From NCBI GenBank assembly GCA_947176415.1, contig CAMWQJ010000002.1:1-64000 (forward strand): a DNA stretch of 64,000 nt, written 5' to 3'. Position numbers and translations under genes: made by a program. The notes under the pieces were generated by a model. That model saw nothing but the letters and a program-made list of their open reading frames with translations. It did not search any database and was not told the DNA's origin. This document shows positions 9,019 to 18,092 of the stretch, piece after piece (position 1 is the stretch's first letter; each line of letters begins with the position of its first letter). The DNA comes from an uncultured Ruminococcus sp. GTDB lineage: Bacteria > Bacillota > Clostridia > Oscillospirales > Ruminococcaceae.

Positions 9019-10035
9019 ATGAAAAACGCACTCATAACAGGCATCACAGGACAGGACGGCTCTTATCTCGCCGAACTTCTTCTCGAAAAGGGCTATAACG
9101 TCTTCGGAATATGGAGACGTAAGGCAACAGTTGACTATGGCAACATAGGACATATTAAAGACAAAATCACACTTATTTATGCCGACCTTACCGACCCCGT
9201 TTCGCTTATTTCTGCCATGAAAATTTCACAGGCGGACGAGGTTTATAATCTTGGGGCACAGTCGTTTGTTGCGACAAGCTGGGACACTCCGCTGAGTACT
9301 GCCGAAATAGACGCTATCGGTGTAACAAATATACTTGAGGCAATACGCATTGTAAAACCGACAGCAAGGTTTTATCAGGCTTCGACTTCCGAGATGTTCG
9401 GACTTGTACAGGAAATTCCGCAAACCGAAAAAACCCCCTTTTATCCAAGAAGTCCCTACGGCGTGGCAAAACTTTACGGTCACTGGATAACAAAAAACTA
9501 CCGTGAAAGCTATAATATGTTCGCCTGTTCAGGAATACTTTTCAATCACGAAAGTGAACGCAGGGGAATGGAGTTTGTCACGAGAAAAATAACACGCTCT
9601 GCCGTTGAAATAAGTCTCGGACTGGAAGAATGCGTCGAACTCGGCAACCTCGATTCAAAACGTGACTGGGGACATTCCGCCGACTATGTTCGGGCTATGT
9701 GGCTGATGTTGCAACAGGAAAAACCCGACGACTATGTTATAGCTACCAACGAGACACGGACAGTGCGTGAATTTGCGGAAACGGCGTTCCGCCATGTCGG
9801 AATTGAAATAGAATGGCATGGCAAGGGAATTGACGAAATCGGCATAAACAAGGCAGACGGAAAGACAGTTGTTAAGGTAAATAAGAAATTTTTCCGTCCG
9901 GCTGAAGTAGACGTACTTTTAGGAAATCCCGAAAAAGCCGAAAAAAATTTAGGCTGGAAACGTGAAATATCATTCTCACAACTCGTGGAACGCATGGTTA
10001 AAAACGACATGAATTTAATAAAATCCGCCAGATGA
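9019..10035 (+). CDS. gmd: GDP-mannose 4,6-dehydratase
   Basis: 338 aa. A short-chain dehydrogenase fold with the N-terminal GITGQDGSYLAELLLEKGY nucleotide-binding signature, STSEMFG (active-site Thr/Ser and Glu) and YGVAKLYGHW with the catalytic Y-x-x-x-K. It converts GDP-D-mannose to GDP-4-keto-6-deoxymannose. SD AAAGGAG precedes the ATG. It lies between manC and a small membrane gene. The reductase that completes the pathway is probably the gene at 12661, which makes GDP-D-rhamnose more likely than GDP-L-fucose. Confidence 0.94.
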   Translation: MKNALITGITGQDGSYLAELLLEKGYNVFGIWRRKATVDYGNIGHIKDKITLIYADLTDPVSLISAMKISQADEVYNLGAQSFVATSWDTPLSTAEIDAIGVTNILEAIRIVKPTARFYQASTSEMFGLVQEIPQTEKTPFYPRSPYGVAKLYGHWITKNYRESYNMFACSGILFNHESERRGMEFVTRKITRSAVEISLGLEECVELGNLDSKRDWGHSADYVRAMWLMLQQEKPDDYVIATNETRTVREFAETAFRHVGIEIEWHGKGIDEIGINKADGKTVVKVNKKFFRPAEVDVLLGNPEKAEKNLGWKREISFSQLVERMVKNDMNLIKSAR

Positions 10036-10382
10036 GGAAACTAAAGAAATTTTTCAATGATACATGGAAAATACTTCTTGCCATATTTATAATTGTCGCA
10101 ACGCTTCTGTATTCACTGATTTTTGACGGCAGTGAAATACCGTTTTTAGTATCTTTTATGTCTGCTTTTGTGATTCTTTTTCTGAAAAATGTTAAAGATA
10201 CAATAATATTTGCGAAACAATTCAGTTATCTGAAAAAAAGCGGATTTTTTACGCATGACGACGAAAGAATCCGAGAGATATATAAACAATGTCGTGAAAA
10301 AACACACGCAAATATATTTTTCGTCGTATTGTCAGGGGCATGGCTTGTTTACCTGATAATTGGTTACACGGGGGTGATTTGA
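10032..10382 (+). CDS. Small membrane protein in EPS operon
   Basis: 116 aa, overlapping gmd by 4 bp (ATGA). Two hydrophobic segments at about residues 13-32 and 36-52, a charged middle, and a third at about 93-113. I recognise no family. The tight coupling to gmd and to the next glycosyltransferase suggests an accessory role in polysaccharide synthesis at the membrane, but nothing in the sequence shows a function. Confidence 0.75.
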   Translation: MRKLKKFFNDTWKILLAIFIIVATLLYSLIFDGSEIPFLVSFMSAFVILFLKNVKDTIIFAKQFSYLKKSGFFTHDDERIREIYKQCREKTHANIFFVVLSGAWLVYLIIGYTGVI

Positions 10383-10383
10383 T

Positions 10384-11532
10384 TTGAATATAACTTTTGA
10401 CGCTGTTCCGATAATCGCCGATAAAATCACGGGTATAGGCTGGTGCGAAGTCGGGCAGACAAATGCAATGGCTCGGCTTTTTCCCAAAAACACTTATGAA
10501 TACAGTTTTTTCACAAGCAGAAAAAAGTCACGCATAAAGCAGGCGGAAAAATTTTCAGTCGGAAAAATTTCCCTTAATTACTCCGACTTCTCGGGATATA
10601 TTTACCGTGGATTGTCAATGTTTTTCCCCTTGCCTTATTCGCTGTTTTTTGGAAAAAAATCCGATATAACGCATTTTTTCAACTATATAGTACCGCCTTT
10701 TGTACACGGAAAAAAAGTCGTCACGGTACACGATATGGTTTACAAGGCTTTTCCCGATACGGTGAGGGGACGGACTAAATTTATGCTTGAAACAGGCTTG
10801 AAAAAATCAATGAAACGTGCGGACAGAATAGTAACCGATTCAGAATTTTCAAAAGGCGAAATAATAAAATATTTTCCTGAATTTTCCGCCAAAATATGTG
10901 TTGTGCCGTGCGGAGTGGATACGGAGAGATTCAGACCGTGCCGAGACCCTATATTAATAAGAAAGGCAAAAAAAGCCCTTAAAATCAGCGGTGAATATTT
11001 TCTTTATGTAGGAACGATAGAGCCGAGAAAAAATTTACAGAGACTTATAAAAGGCTATTATATATTTTGCAGAAAAGCCGAAAATCCGCCGAAACTGGTG
11101 CTTGCCGGCGGTAAAGGCTGGCTTTACGACGATATTCTGAAACTGGTTAAAAGACTTGATATTTCAGACCGTGTAATCTTTACTGAATACGTTCCCGACG
11201 AGTACATGACACCCCTGATTTGCGGTGCAGTCGCATTTGTTTTTCCGTCTCTGTACGAGGGTTTCGGAATGCCTCCGCTCGAGGCTATGGCTTGCGGTGT
11301 GCCTGTCCTGACTTCCGGCGAAGCTTCATTGCCCGAGGTAGTCGGAAAATGTGCGGTTATCTGTAATGCCTATTCGGAAAAAAGCATAGCCAAGGGACTT
11401 TTAAGACTTTACAGTGACAAAAAACTTCGCCTTGAACTTTCGGAAAAAGGTCTCAGACGTGCAAGGCAGTTCACGTGGGAAAAGTCAGCCGAAAAACTGT
11501 ATGCAGTTTACAGGGAGATTATTAATGAATAA
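10384..11532 (+). CDS. GT4-family glycosyltransferase
   Basis: 382 aa from a TTG start one base after the preceding TGA. An N-terminal Rossmann half with VVTVHDMVYKAFPD, then VGTIEPRKNLQRLI and the donor-site signature PSLYEGFGMPPLEAMACGVPVLTS (E-x7-E) typical of GT4 retaining enzymes. It probably adds a sugar from a GDP- or UDP-sugar donor to the growing lipid-linked repeat unit. Given gmd and the Rmd-like gene in the same operon it could use GDP-rhamnose or GDP-mannose; that is inference. Confidence 0.9.
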   Translation: MNITFDAVPIIADKITGIGWCEVGQTNAMARLFPKNTYEYSFFTSRKKSRIKQAEKFSVGKISLNYSDFSGYIYRGLSMFFPLPYSLFFGKKSDITHFFNYIVPPFVHGKKVVTVHDMVYKAFPDTVRGRTKFMLETGLKKSMKRADRIVTDSEFSKGEIIKYFPEFSAKICVVPCGVDTERFRPCRDPILIRKAKKALKISGEYFLYVGTIEPRKNLQRLIKGYYIFCRKAENPPKLVLAGGKGWLYDDILKLVKRLDISDRVIFTEYVPDEYMTPLICGAVAFVFPSLYEGFGMPPLEAMACGVPVLTSGEASLPEVVGKCAVICNAYSEKSIAKGLLRLYSDKKLRLELSEKGLRRARQFTWEKSAEKLYAVYREIINE

Positions 11533-12664
11533 GAATATTCTGCGGATTTTAGAGGTAAACAAGTCTTATTTTCCGCACACGGGCGGTATTGAGACAATTG
11601 TCAGACAATATTCCGAGGAAATCGGAAAAACTGATGGCATACAGCTAAAAACTCTCGTGTGCCGTGATAATTTCGGCATGACATACCATGAAAATATAAA
11701 TGGTGTGAATCTCACACGGTCGGGAAGTTTCGGGACTTTTTTTTCATGCCCCGTCTCGCTGTCGTTTATCAAAATTTTCAGAAAAATGGCGGAAAACGCT
11801 GATATAGTGCATATACATATGCCTTTTCCGCTTGCCGACATTGCCCTGATGATGTCAGGATACAGGAAAAAAGTCGTCATATCGTGGCACAGCGATATAG
11901 TAAGACAGAAAAAACTTTTAATTATATATAAACCTTTTCTTAAATATACTCTCAGCCGTGCGGACTGCATTCTCACGGCAACAGAGGGTCATATAAAAGG
12001 CTCGGAATGGCTGAAAGATTACAGCTATAAATGTAAAATACTTCCCTACGGACTGAACACCGAAAAATATTCAGACATAAAAAAAATGCCGTATCTGACG
12101 GAAAAATGCACCTGTAAAAAAAGTATAAAAGTCTTTTTCAGCGGACGTCTCGTCTACTATAAAGGCGTTGAAACGCTGATAAAAGCATTCTGCCATGTGC
12201 GAGGGTGCGAACTTTTCATATCAGGACAGGGCGTACTTGAAAAAAATCTGAAAGAAAAAGTACAGCGTTACGGACTTGAAAAAACCGTGCATTTTCTCGG
12301 ATTTCTCCCTGAAAACCAGCTTAAACAGGCTTATGCGGACTGCGATATATTCGTACTTCCGTCAACCGAAAAAAGCGAGGCTTTCGGAATAGTACAGCTT
12401 GAAGCCATGATTTACGGAAAACCTGTTATAAACACTTCGCTTGACTCGGGTGTGCCGTATGTCAGCATTCACGGAAAAACAGGGCTTACCGTAAAGCCCG
12501 AAAATCACCGACAGCTTGCAAAGGCGATAAACTATCTTGCGGATAACCCTGATATACGTGAAAAATTCGGAGAATCAGCACAAAAACGAGTTTTGACGGA
12601 ATTTAACGAAAAAGATATAATAAAAAGATTATACAAGATTTTTAAAGACGAGGTGAGAAAATGA
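11525..12664 (+). CDS. GT4-family glycosyltransferase
   Basis: 379 aa. The frame is open further upstream inside the previous gene, but the ATG at 11525 (MNKNILRILEVNKSYFPHTGG) is the natural start: it lies 4 bases from the upstream stop and begins with the usual GT4 N-terminal strand and glycine loop. Conserved pieces include IHMPFPLADI, FFSGRLVYYKGVETLIKAF and PSTEKSEAFGIVQLEAM (E-x7-E). It is the second glycosyltransferase of the operon and overlaps the next gene by 4 bp. Confidence 0.9.
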   Translation: MNKNILRILEVNKSYFPHTGGIETIVRQYSEEIGKTDGIQLKTLVCRDNFGMTYHENINGVNLTRSGSFGTFFSCPVSLSFIKIFRKMAENADIVHIHMPFPLADIALMMSGYRKKVVISWHSDIVRQKKLLIIYKPFLKYTLSRADCILTATEGHIKGSEWLKDYSYKCKILPYGLNTEKYSDIKKMPYLTEKCTCKKSIKVFFSGRLVYYKGVETLIKAFCHVRGCELFISGQGVLEKNLKEKVQRYGLEKTVHFLGFLPENQLKQAYADCDIFVLPSTEKSEAFGIVQLEAMIYGKPVINTSLDSGVPYVSIHGKTGLTVKPENHRQLAKAINYLADNPDIREKFGESAQKRVLTEFNEKDIIKRLYKIFKDEVRK

Positions 12665-13593
12665 AAACGCTGATTATAGGGGCTGGCGGATTTGTCGGCG
12701 GTTATTTGATAAGAGAACTTAAAAGCCACGGCTATGAAGTCCATGCAACGCACCTTGAAAACGAAATCTTAAAAGAAAACTGTCGTAGCTATATTCTTGA
12801 CATAATGGAAAAAAGTCAGATAACAGCACTTTTAAATAAGGTACAGCCTGATATTATTTTTCACCTTGCGTCACAGAGTTCTGTTTCGGTATCGTGGAAA
12901 AAGCCACAGCTTACCGCAGAAATAAATATAATAGGCTCGCTTAATGTTCTTGAATCGGCAAGGGAATACGGCGGAAAATGCCGTATAATACTTGTCGGCT
13001 CAGGTGAGGAATACGGATTTATACGTGAGGGAGCTTGTTCGATAAAGGAAACCGAAAGCCTCAATCCTGCCAATATGTACGCAGTATCAAAAGCGTGTAT
13101 GGAAATGACGGGAAAAGTCTATACAAGGGCGTATAATATGGATATAATCATGGTAAGGGCATTTAACCATTCAGGTGCAGGACAGGCGGAAACTTTTGTT
13201 ATATCGGACTTCTGCAAACAGATTGCAGAAATTGAAAAAAGTTTGCGACCTCCTGAAATGCTTACGGGTAATCTTTCGGCACAGAGAGACTTTACGGACG
13301 TAACTGACATTGCCCGTGCCTACAGGCTTTTAGGTGAAAAGGGCATAAGCGGAAAAGTCTATAATGTCGGACGTGGAAAAGCTGTCAGCATTCAGCATAT
13401 ACTTGATACGGCACTTGAAATGTCAAAAGTGAAAATAACCGCAAAGACCGACCCGAAACGCATGAGGGCTTCAGATATTCCTGTTATAGAACCTGATGTT
13501 TCGGAGATTTTCAAGGATACGGGCTGGAGGGCGGAAATTCCGCTTGAAAATACCATACATGATACGCTGGAATACTGGCGGAAAAATATTTAA
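12661..13593 (+). CDS. NAD-dependent epimerase/dehydratase, probable GDP-6-deoxy-4-keto-mannose reductase
   Basis: 310 aa. Extended SDR with GAGGFVGGYL at the N-terminus, a catalytic Ser region (LVGSGEEYG) and YAVSKACME (Y-x-x-x-K). The local sequence (PANMYAVSKACMEM, SAQRDFTDVTDIARAYRLL) matches Rmd, which reduces GDP-4-keto-6-deoxymannose to GDP-D-rhamnose. With manC and gmd in the same operon this completes a GDP-rhamnose route. A related 4-reductase or epimerase giving another GDP-deoxyhexose cannot be excluded. Confidence 0.82.
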   Translation: MKTLIIGAGGFVGGYLIRELKSHGYEVHATHLENEILKENCRSYILDIMEKSQITALLNKVQPDIIFHLASQSSVSVSWKKPQLTAEINIIGSLNVLESAREYGGKCRIILVGSGEEYGFIREGACSIKETESLNPANMYAVSKACMEMTGKVYTRAYNMDIIMVRAFNHSGAGQAETFVISDFCKQIAEIEKSLRPPEMLTGNLSAQRDFTDVTDIARAYRLLGEKGISGKVYNVGRGKAVSIQHILDTALEMSKVKITAKTDPKRMRASDIPVIEPDVSEIFKDTGWRAEIPLENTIHDTLEYWRKNI

Positions 13594-13619
13594 AGAAAGC
13601 GAGGGAAAATTTTCAACAA

Positions 13620-14033
13620 ATGTCAGACATGAAATTAACAAATGCAAAAATGAAAACTTTTGATGACGAGGAAAAAATATCTGCTTTTCAGACGGCTGTA
13701 CGCCTTACCGACTTTGGCGAAAAGCAGAATGAAGCAAATATAATGCTCGCCTCAAACGTCAACGACCTTATAAAAAGAGTGTGCTATTTGGAGGACGAGC
13801 ATTTGCAGATTACGGAAACTCTTCACAGACTGGCAGAAAAACAGGTCGAGACGATAAAGAAGATTACTGATGAACACGCCGAGGCAATGAAAGCGATAAC
13901 GGCTGAACTCAAGGCACTGAAAGCGGAAGTCGACCGTGTAAGACTGACATCAAAACTCAATACAAGTGCTATCGACCGCATAAACAATGCCATTTCAATT
14001 GCGGAAAAAAGTAGTATTTCAGATAACAAATAA
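13620..14033 (+). CDS. Hypothetical coiled-coil protein
   Basis: 137 aa with no recognised family. From about residue 45 the sequence is heptad-rich and charged, consistent with a long coiled coil. It has no signal peptide or membrane segment. It follows the EPS operon by 26 bp and ends 42 bp before the ATP synthase promoter. A GAGGG possible SD lies 15 bases before the ATG, farther than usual, so the start is uncertain (in-frame ATG codons also occur at 13629 and 13650). Confidence 0.65.
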   Translation: MSDMKLTNAKMKTFDDEEKISAFQTAVRLTDFGEKQNEANIMLASNVNDLIKRVCYLEDEHLQITETLHRLAEKQVETIKKITDEHAEAMKAITAELKALKAEVDRVRLTSKLNTSAIDRINNAISIAEKSSISDNK

Positions 14034-14075
14034 GGCTTAATTTTTGTCAGAAATGTGAAATTTTTTCATTATCTA

Positions 14076-14104
14076 TTGACTTTATCGATTTTTTGTTATA
14101 TTAT
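14076..14104 (+). promoter_or_regulatory. Promoter of the ATP synthase operon
   Basis: TTGACT (14076-14081), 17 bp, TATTAT (14099-14104), about 120 bp before atpB. A second -10-like TATAAT overlaps just downstream with 19-bp spacing. Confidence 0.6.
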
Positions 14105-14222
14105 AATAAAGACAGTAAAGTATGGTTTTTTATGCCGTGCTTGTCCTGACAAAATCAACGGGGATTTATGCCATGTGCTGTCTCCGTTTTTCTTTATTTT
14201 TACAGGAAAGAAGGTGTGATAT

Positions 14223-14909
14223 ATGGATATTGCTGAAAAACTTATGGAAGAACTTGAATGCCGTGTAGCATTTACAATACCAATTTTGGGCGGAATACCC
14301 GTTCCCGAATCATGCGTTATCACATGGGTGATAATGGCTGTTCTGGTAATAGCTTCAATATTGCTTGTCCGCAAGCTGAAAAAAGTCCCGACGGGGAGTC
14401 AGTGCCTGATTGAAATCGGAATAAACTGGATGAATAATTTCTTTCTGGAAATCCTCGGCGAAAAGGGAAGAAAATATCTTCCGATTCTTGAAACATTCCT
14501 TATTTATATAGGATTTTCAAATATAATCGGTCTTTTCGGTCTGCGTCCGCCTACAAAGGATTTAGGCGTTACCGCTACCCTTGCTATTTTCGCTATTATA
14601 TTGATACAGTACAGCGGAATAAGGGAAAAAGGCGTTAAAGGCTGGGCTAAAAGTTTCAGAGAGCCTATGCTCCTTATGCTTCCGATGAACCTGCTCGAAA
14701 TAATTATAAAACCGCTTTCACTCTGTATGAGACTTTTCGGAAACGTTCTCGGTGCATTTGTTGTAATGGAACTTATCAAGATGATTCTCCCCGTAGGCTT
14801 ACCGCTCGTATTCAGTTTCTACTTCGATATTTTCGACGGCTGTATACAGGCATATGTATTTGTATTCCTCACATCGCTTTTCATGTCTGAGGCTATGGAG
14901 AGCGAATAA
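14223..14909 (+). CDS. atpB: F1Fo ATP synthase subunit a
   Basis: 228 aa, about five or six membrane segments. Diagnostic C-terminal features are present: MRLFGNVLGAFVVMELI, with the essential Arg of the proton half-channel in the SLCMRLFGN helix, and the preceding PTKDLGVTATLA. Subunit a forms the proton path beside the c-ring. No atpI gene precedes it. It is followed by a hairpin (14921-14949) and atpE. Confidence 0.95.
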   Translation: MDIAEKLMEELECRVAFTIPILGGIPVPESCVITWVIMAVLVIASILLVRKLKKVPTGSQCLIEIGINWMNNFFLEILGEKGRKYLPILETFLIYIGFSNIIGLFGLRPPTKDLGVTATLAIFAIILIQYSGIREKGVKGWAKSFREPMLLMLPMNLLEIIIKPLSLCMRLFGNVLGAFVVMELIKMILPVGLPLVFSFYFDIFDGCIQAYVFVFLTSLFMSEAMESE

Positions 14910-14920
14910 AAAAAAAAGTC

Positions 14921-14949
14921 GGAAAACACATCATGAAAGACTGTTTTCC
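14921..14949 (+). other. Intercistronic hairpin between atpB and atpE
   Basis: GGAAAACA (14921-14928) pairs with TGTTTTCC (14942-14949) around a 13-nt loop and lies just before the strong SD (ACGGAGGT) of atpE. No T-run follows, so it is not a terminator. It may protect or expose the highly translated c-subunit message. Confidence 0.5.
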
Positions 14950-14985
14950 TGAATATTATCAAAAAAATAACGGAGGTATTTTATT

Positions 14986-15207
14986 ATGGGATTAGTAGCA
15001 ATTGGTGCAGGTCTTGCCGTTCTCACAGGCATGGGAGCAGGTATAGGAATAGGCATTGCAACATCAAAGGCAGCAGACGCAATCGCACGTCAGCCCGAGG
15101 CAAAGGGCGATATAAACAAGGCTTTACTTCTCGGCTGTGCGCTCGCAGAAGCAACGGCTATTTACGGTTTCGTTATCGCCATACTCATCATCTTTATACT
15201 TAAGTGA
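14986..15207 (+). CDS. atpE: F1Fo ATP synthase subunit c
   Basis: 73 aa, two membrane helices with the polar loop A-R-Q-P-E. The glycine-rich first helix is GAGLAVLTGMGAGIGIGIA. The second helix carries the ion-binding carboxylate in ALAEATAIYGF. I do not see the full set of polar residues usual for sodium-specific c subunits, so protons are the likelier ion. A very good SD (CGGAGGT) fits the high copy number needed. A 337-bp repeat-bearing gap separates it from atpF. Confidence 0.95.
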   Translation: MGLVAIGAGLAVLTGMGAGIGIGIATSKAADAIARQPEAKGDINKALLLGCALAEATAIYGFVIAILIIFILK

Positions 15208-15230
15208 CAAACCACGGCGGAAATCAATAA

Positions 15231-15258
15231 GGTGACGGATTCATACAAACCCGTCACC
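15231..15258. repeat. Inverted repeat unit 1 (GGTGACGG...CCGTCACC)
   Basis: GGTGACGG (15231-15238) pairs with CCGTCACC (15251-15258) around a short loop. First of three related palindromes between atpE and atpF; see units at 15309 and 15446. A further small hairpin (GGCTAT/ATAGCC) lies near 15269-15282. Confidence 0.8.
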
Positions 15259-15308
15259 CGTAAAATATGGCTATTTATAGCCTAAAAATAGCTTTTTACG
15301 ATAAAAAA

Positions 15309-15395
15309 GGTGACGGGTTTTTAGCAATTTACAACCCTTTCGTGTAGAATAAAAAAAGTTATAAAGGTTTTTAAAAACAGTGTAAACCCGTCACC
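15309..15395. repeat. Inverted repeat unit 2 (12-bp perfect arms, 63-bp interior)
   Basis: GGTGACGGGTTT at 15309-15320 and its exact complement AAACCCGTCACC at 15384-15395. The interior is AT-rich with no ORF. Short perfect terminal inverted repeats around a small non-coding core resemble a tiny MITE-like element, although no flanking target duplication is evident. Confidence 0.75.
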
Positions 15396-15445
15396 CCGAT
15401 ACAAGAAAAAGTGCGATTTTTGCCTATAATCAGAGGAAAATTAAA

Positions 15446-15473
15446 GGTGACGGGTTTATATAAACCTGTCACC
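15446..15473. repeat. Inverted repeat unit 3 (near-perfect 28-bp palindrome)
   Basis: GGTGACGGGTTTA / TAAACCTGTCACC with a single G-T wobble, 72 bp before atpF. As RNA it would be a very stable stem. No T-run follows, so a simple terminator is unlikely. The rest of 15208-15544 is AT-rich and I see no gene in it. Confidence 0.8.
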
Positions 15474-15544
15474 CGAAAAGAAGCGATATTTTGAAAAACA
15501 AATCTGACTTCAATTATCACTAAGAGAAAGGAAGATGTAAGAGT

Positions 15545-16054
15545 ATGGACGCACTTAAAGGCACAATGCTTGATATAAATATATTGAACTTCATATTCTC
15601 TGCTGTCAATATAATTATACTGTACATTCTGCTCAGGATATTTCTTTTCAAGCCGATTAACAAAATAATGAACGAAAGAACACGTTCAATACAGGACGAT
15701 ATTGATTCGGCTGAAAAGTCACGCAGAGAAGCGGAAGAACTTAAACAGCAGTACGCCGAAAATCTTAGCAACGCAAAGGAAGAGGCACAGAAAATCATCA
15801 TGAAGGCACATGATGAGGCAGAGGCGGAAAAATCCGCTATCCTGAAGAAGTCTCAGGAAGAGGCAAGCGAGATTATAAGCGATGCAAACAGAACTATCGA
15901 AAACGAAAGAAAAAGAGTTCTCCAGCAGGCACAGACACAGATTGCGGATATAGCAATTGAAGTTGCAACAAAAATTATTGGCGAGAATGTGGACGATGAG
16001 AAAAACCGCCGTCTTGTTGACAAGTTTCTTTCGGAGGAGGACGGAAATTCATGA
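15545..16054 (+). CDS. atpF: F1Fo ATP synthase subunit b
   Basis: 169 aa. One N-terminal membrane helix (about residues 9-30, [16 protein letters not shown]) followed by a long charged helix (residues 45-150) typical of the peripheral stalk dimer. SD GAAAGGAAG precedes the ATG. It overlaps the delta-alpha fusion by 4 bp, so the two are translationally coupled. The length is normal for a single b subunit. There is no second b' gene. Confidence 0.93.
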   Translation: MDALKGTMLDINILNFIFSAVNIIILYILLRIFLFKPINKIMNERTRSIQDDIDSAEKSRREAEELKQQYAENLSNAKEEAQKIIMKAHDEAEAEKSAILKKSQEEASEIISDANRTIENERKRVLQQAQTQIADIAIEVATKIIGENVDDEKNRRLVDKFLSEEDGNS

Positions 16055-18078
16055 AAGACAATGAAAAGGATTTTTTAAAGGAACTTGTCCGCCTTGATAT
16101 TCCGCAGGAGGATATAGACAGAACACGCAGTATTCTGGAATCATGCGAAGATGTGGCGGAAACTTTTTCAAATCCGCTTGTTACCTCCGAAGAGAAACGC
16201 AATATAATAAAAAGACTTTTTCCGCAGAGTATGGAGAAGTTTTTAATTACCGCAGTAAAAGGCGGTATAATAGAAAATCTCAGTGAAATATTTGACGACT
16301 ACAGCGAAATTCTCCTTGACCGCCGTAACGGTATAAGGGCGGTTGTCAGATATGTAACGCCCCTTACGGAAAAACAACAGGCGGATTTGCGGAAATTTAT
16401 AACAGAAAAGTTCATAAAGGACGATATTGAAATCGAATACCGTCACGACCCTGATATTATAGGCGGATTTATTCTGAATGCTGGCGATGTTGAATATGAC
16501 AGAAGTTACCGCACAAGTCTCAAGATGATGCAGGAAAATCTTCACAACAGAGCAACGGAATTTATCGGCTCGGCGGACAACAGCAACAGGTCCGACAGCG
16601 ATATTATATCTGTACTGAAAACAGAAGTAAAGGACTTTGAAATAAAGTCAGGAACTTCTGAAACGGGCTTTATAACACGAATCGGCGACGGTATCGCAAG
16701 AGTTCACGGCATGAGCGGAGTTATGTACGGCGAACTGGTTGAATTTGAAAACGGCGTGCGTGGAATAGTTCAGGGTCTCGAAGAAAAAACAGTCGGCGTT
16801 GTTCTTCTCGGACAGGAACACGGACTTACAGAGGGGTCTTCCGTAATCCGCACGGGAAAGCGTGCCGGTATCGGAGTAAGCGGAGAAATGCTCGGACGTG
16901 TTGTTGACGCACTTGGCTCGCCGATTGACGGACTTGGTACAATAAGAGCAGACGAATATTTTCCGATAGAACGTGAAGCCCCCGGAGTTATCGAAAGAAA
17001 GTCGGTAAACGTCCCTTTGCAGACAGGTATACTCGCCATAGACTCAATGTTTCCTATCGGACGTGGACAGCGTGAACTTATCATAGGCGACAGGCAGACG
17101 GGCAAAACATCTATTGCGATTGATACAATCATAAATCAGAAAGGACAGGACGTTATTTGTATTTACGTCGCTATCGGACAGAAGTCGTCAAACGTCGCAC
17201 AGGTTGTCAACACGCTTAAAAAGTACAATGCAATGGAATATTCTGTTGTTGTATGTGCCTCAGCAAGCGAACCCGCACCGTTTCAGTATATAGCCCCCTA
17301 TTCAGGAACAGCTATAGCAGAGTATTTCATGTCAAAAGGAAAAGACGTTCTTATAATATATGACGACCTTTCAAAGCACGCCGTTGCATATCGTGCAATG
17401 TCACTTCTTCTGCACCGCCCCCCAGGACGTGAAGCCTATCCCGGAGATGTTTTCTATCTGCACTCGAGACTTCTCGAAAGGTCAAGCCGTCTGGACGACG
17501 AACACGGCGGAGGTTCTCTAACGGCTCTTCCTATTATTGAGACCCTCGCAGGCGATATTTCAGCATATATTCCTACAAATGTAATCTCAATCACAGACGG
17601 ACAGATTTTCCTTGAAAGCGAACTGTTCAATTCAGGTCTGAGACCTGCCGTCAACTACGGTCTTTCGGTATCACGTGTAGGCGGTTCGGCACAGACAAAG
17701 GCAATGAAAAAAGCCTCGGGCAATCTCCGTATCGATTTGGCACAGTTCAAGGAAATGGAAATATTCACACAGTTTTCTTCCGAACTCGACAAGGCAACAA
17801 CCGACTTATTAAATCACGGTCGTATGCTTACCGAGTTACTCAAACAGCCGTTATATAATCCTCTTCCGCATTACGAACAGGTTATACTTCTCTATGTGGC
17901 ACAGCATGGTTTTATGGACGATATTCCGCTTAAGGAGATAAAAGAATACAGGGCGGAACTCATGAATTATATACGCAGTTACGGACAGGATATTATTGAG
18001 GAATTAGAGGAAAAAAGAGTTCTCACGGACGACCTCGCAGAAAGAATCGAAAGAATTGTAACCGCTTTTGAAGAATAA
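16051..18078 (+). CDS. F1Fo ATP synthase delta-alpha fusion protein
   Basis: 675 aa in one uninterrupted frame. Residues 1 to about 172 are a whole delta subunit (OSCP), including the C-terminal [19 protein letters not shown]. After a short polar linker rich in Ser, Asp and Asn, a whole alpha subunit starts near residue 183 ([15 protein letters not shown]). Alpha motifs are intact: [10 protein letters not shown]-loop, [18 protein letters not shown] with the Arg finger, and full length of about 490 aa. At the junction I see no stop codon, no SD and no ATG/GTG/TTG that could start a separate alpha. Normally atpH and atpA are separate genes. Three alpha but one delta per enzyme raises a stoichiometry problem (see findings). 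Confidence 0.9.
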   Translation: MKDNEKDFLKELVRLDIPQEDIDRTRSILESCEDVAETFSNPLVTSEEKRNIIKRLFPQSMEKFLITAVKGGIIENLSEIFDDYSEILLDRRNGIRAVVRYVTPLTEKQQADLRKFITEKFIKDDIEIEYRHDPDIIGGFILNAGDVEYDRSYRTSLKMMQENLHNRATEFIGSADNSNRSDSDIISVLKTEVKDFEIKSGTSETGFITRIGDGIARVHGMSGVMYGELVEFENGVRGIVQGLEEKTVGVVLLGQEHGLTEGSSVIRTGKRAGIGVSGEMLGRVVDALGSPIDGLGTIRADEYFPIEREAPGVIERKSVNVPLQTGILAIDSMFPIGRGQRELIIGDRQTGKTSIAIDTIINQKGQDVICIYVAIGQKSSNVAQVVNTLKKYNAMEYSVVVCASASEPAPFQYIAPYSGTAIAEYFMSKGKDVLIIYDDLSKHAVAYRAMSLLLHRPPGREAYPGDVFYLHSRLLERSSRLDDEHGGGSLTALPIIETLAGDISAYIPTNVISITDGQIFLESELFNSGLRPAVNYGLSVSRVGGSAQTKAMKKASGNLRIDLAQFKEMEIFTQFSSELDKATTDLLNHGRMLTELLKQPLYNPLPHYEQVILLYVAQHGFMDDIPLKEIKEYRAELMNYIRSYGQDIIEELEEKRVLTDDLAERIERIVTAFEE

Positions 18079-18092
18079 GGGGGGGATTTTTC

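Noticed and set aside
11414..11524. Upstream extension of the second GT4 gene
   Set aside because: It overlaps the preceding glycosyltransferase by over 100 bp and encodes no conserved sequence; ATG at 11525 fits family N-termini.
15231..15473. Possible CRISPR array
   Set aside because: Repeats alternate in orientation as palindromes, with unequal spacing and no cas genes; they are inverted repeats, not direct repeats with unique spacers.
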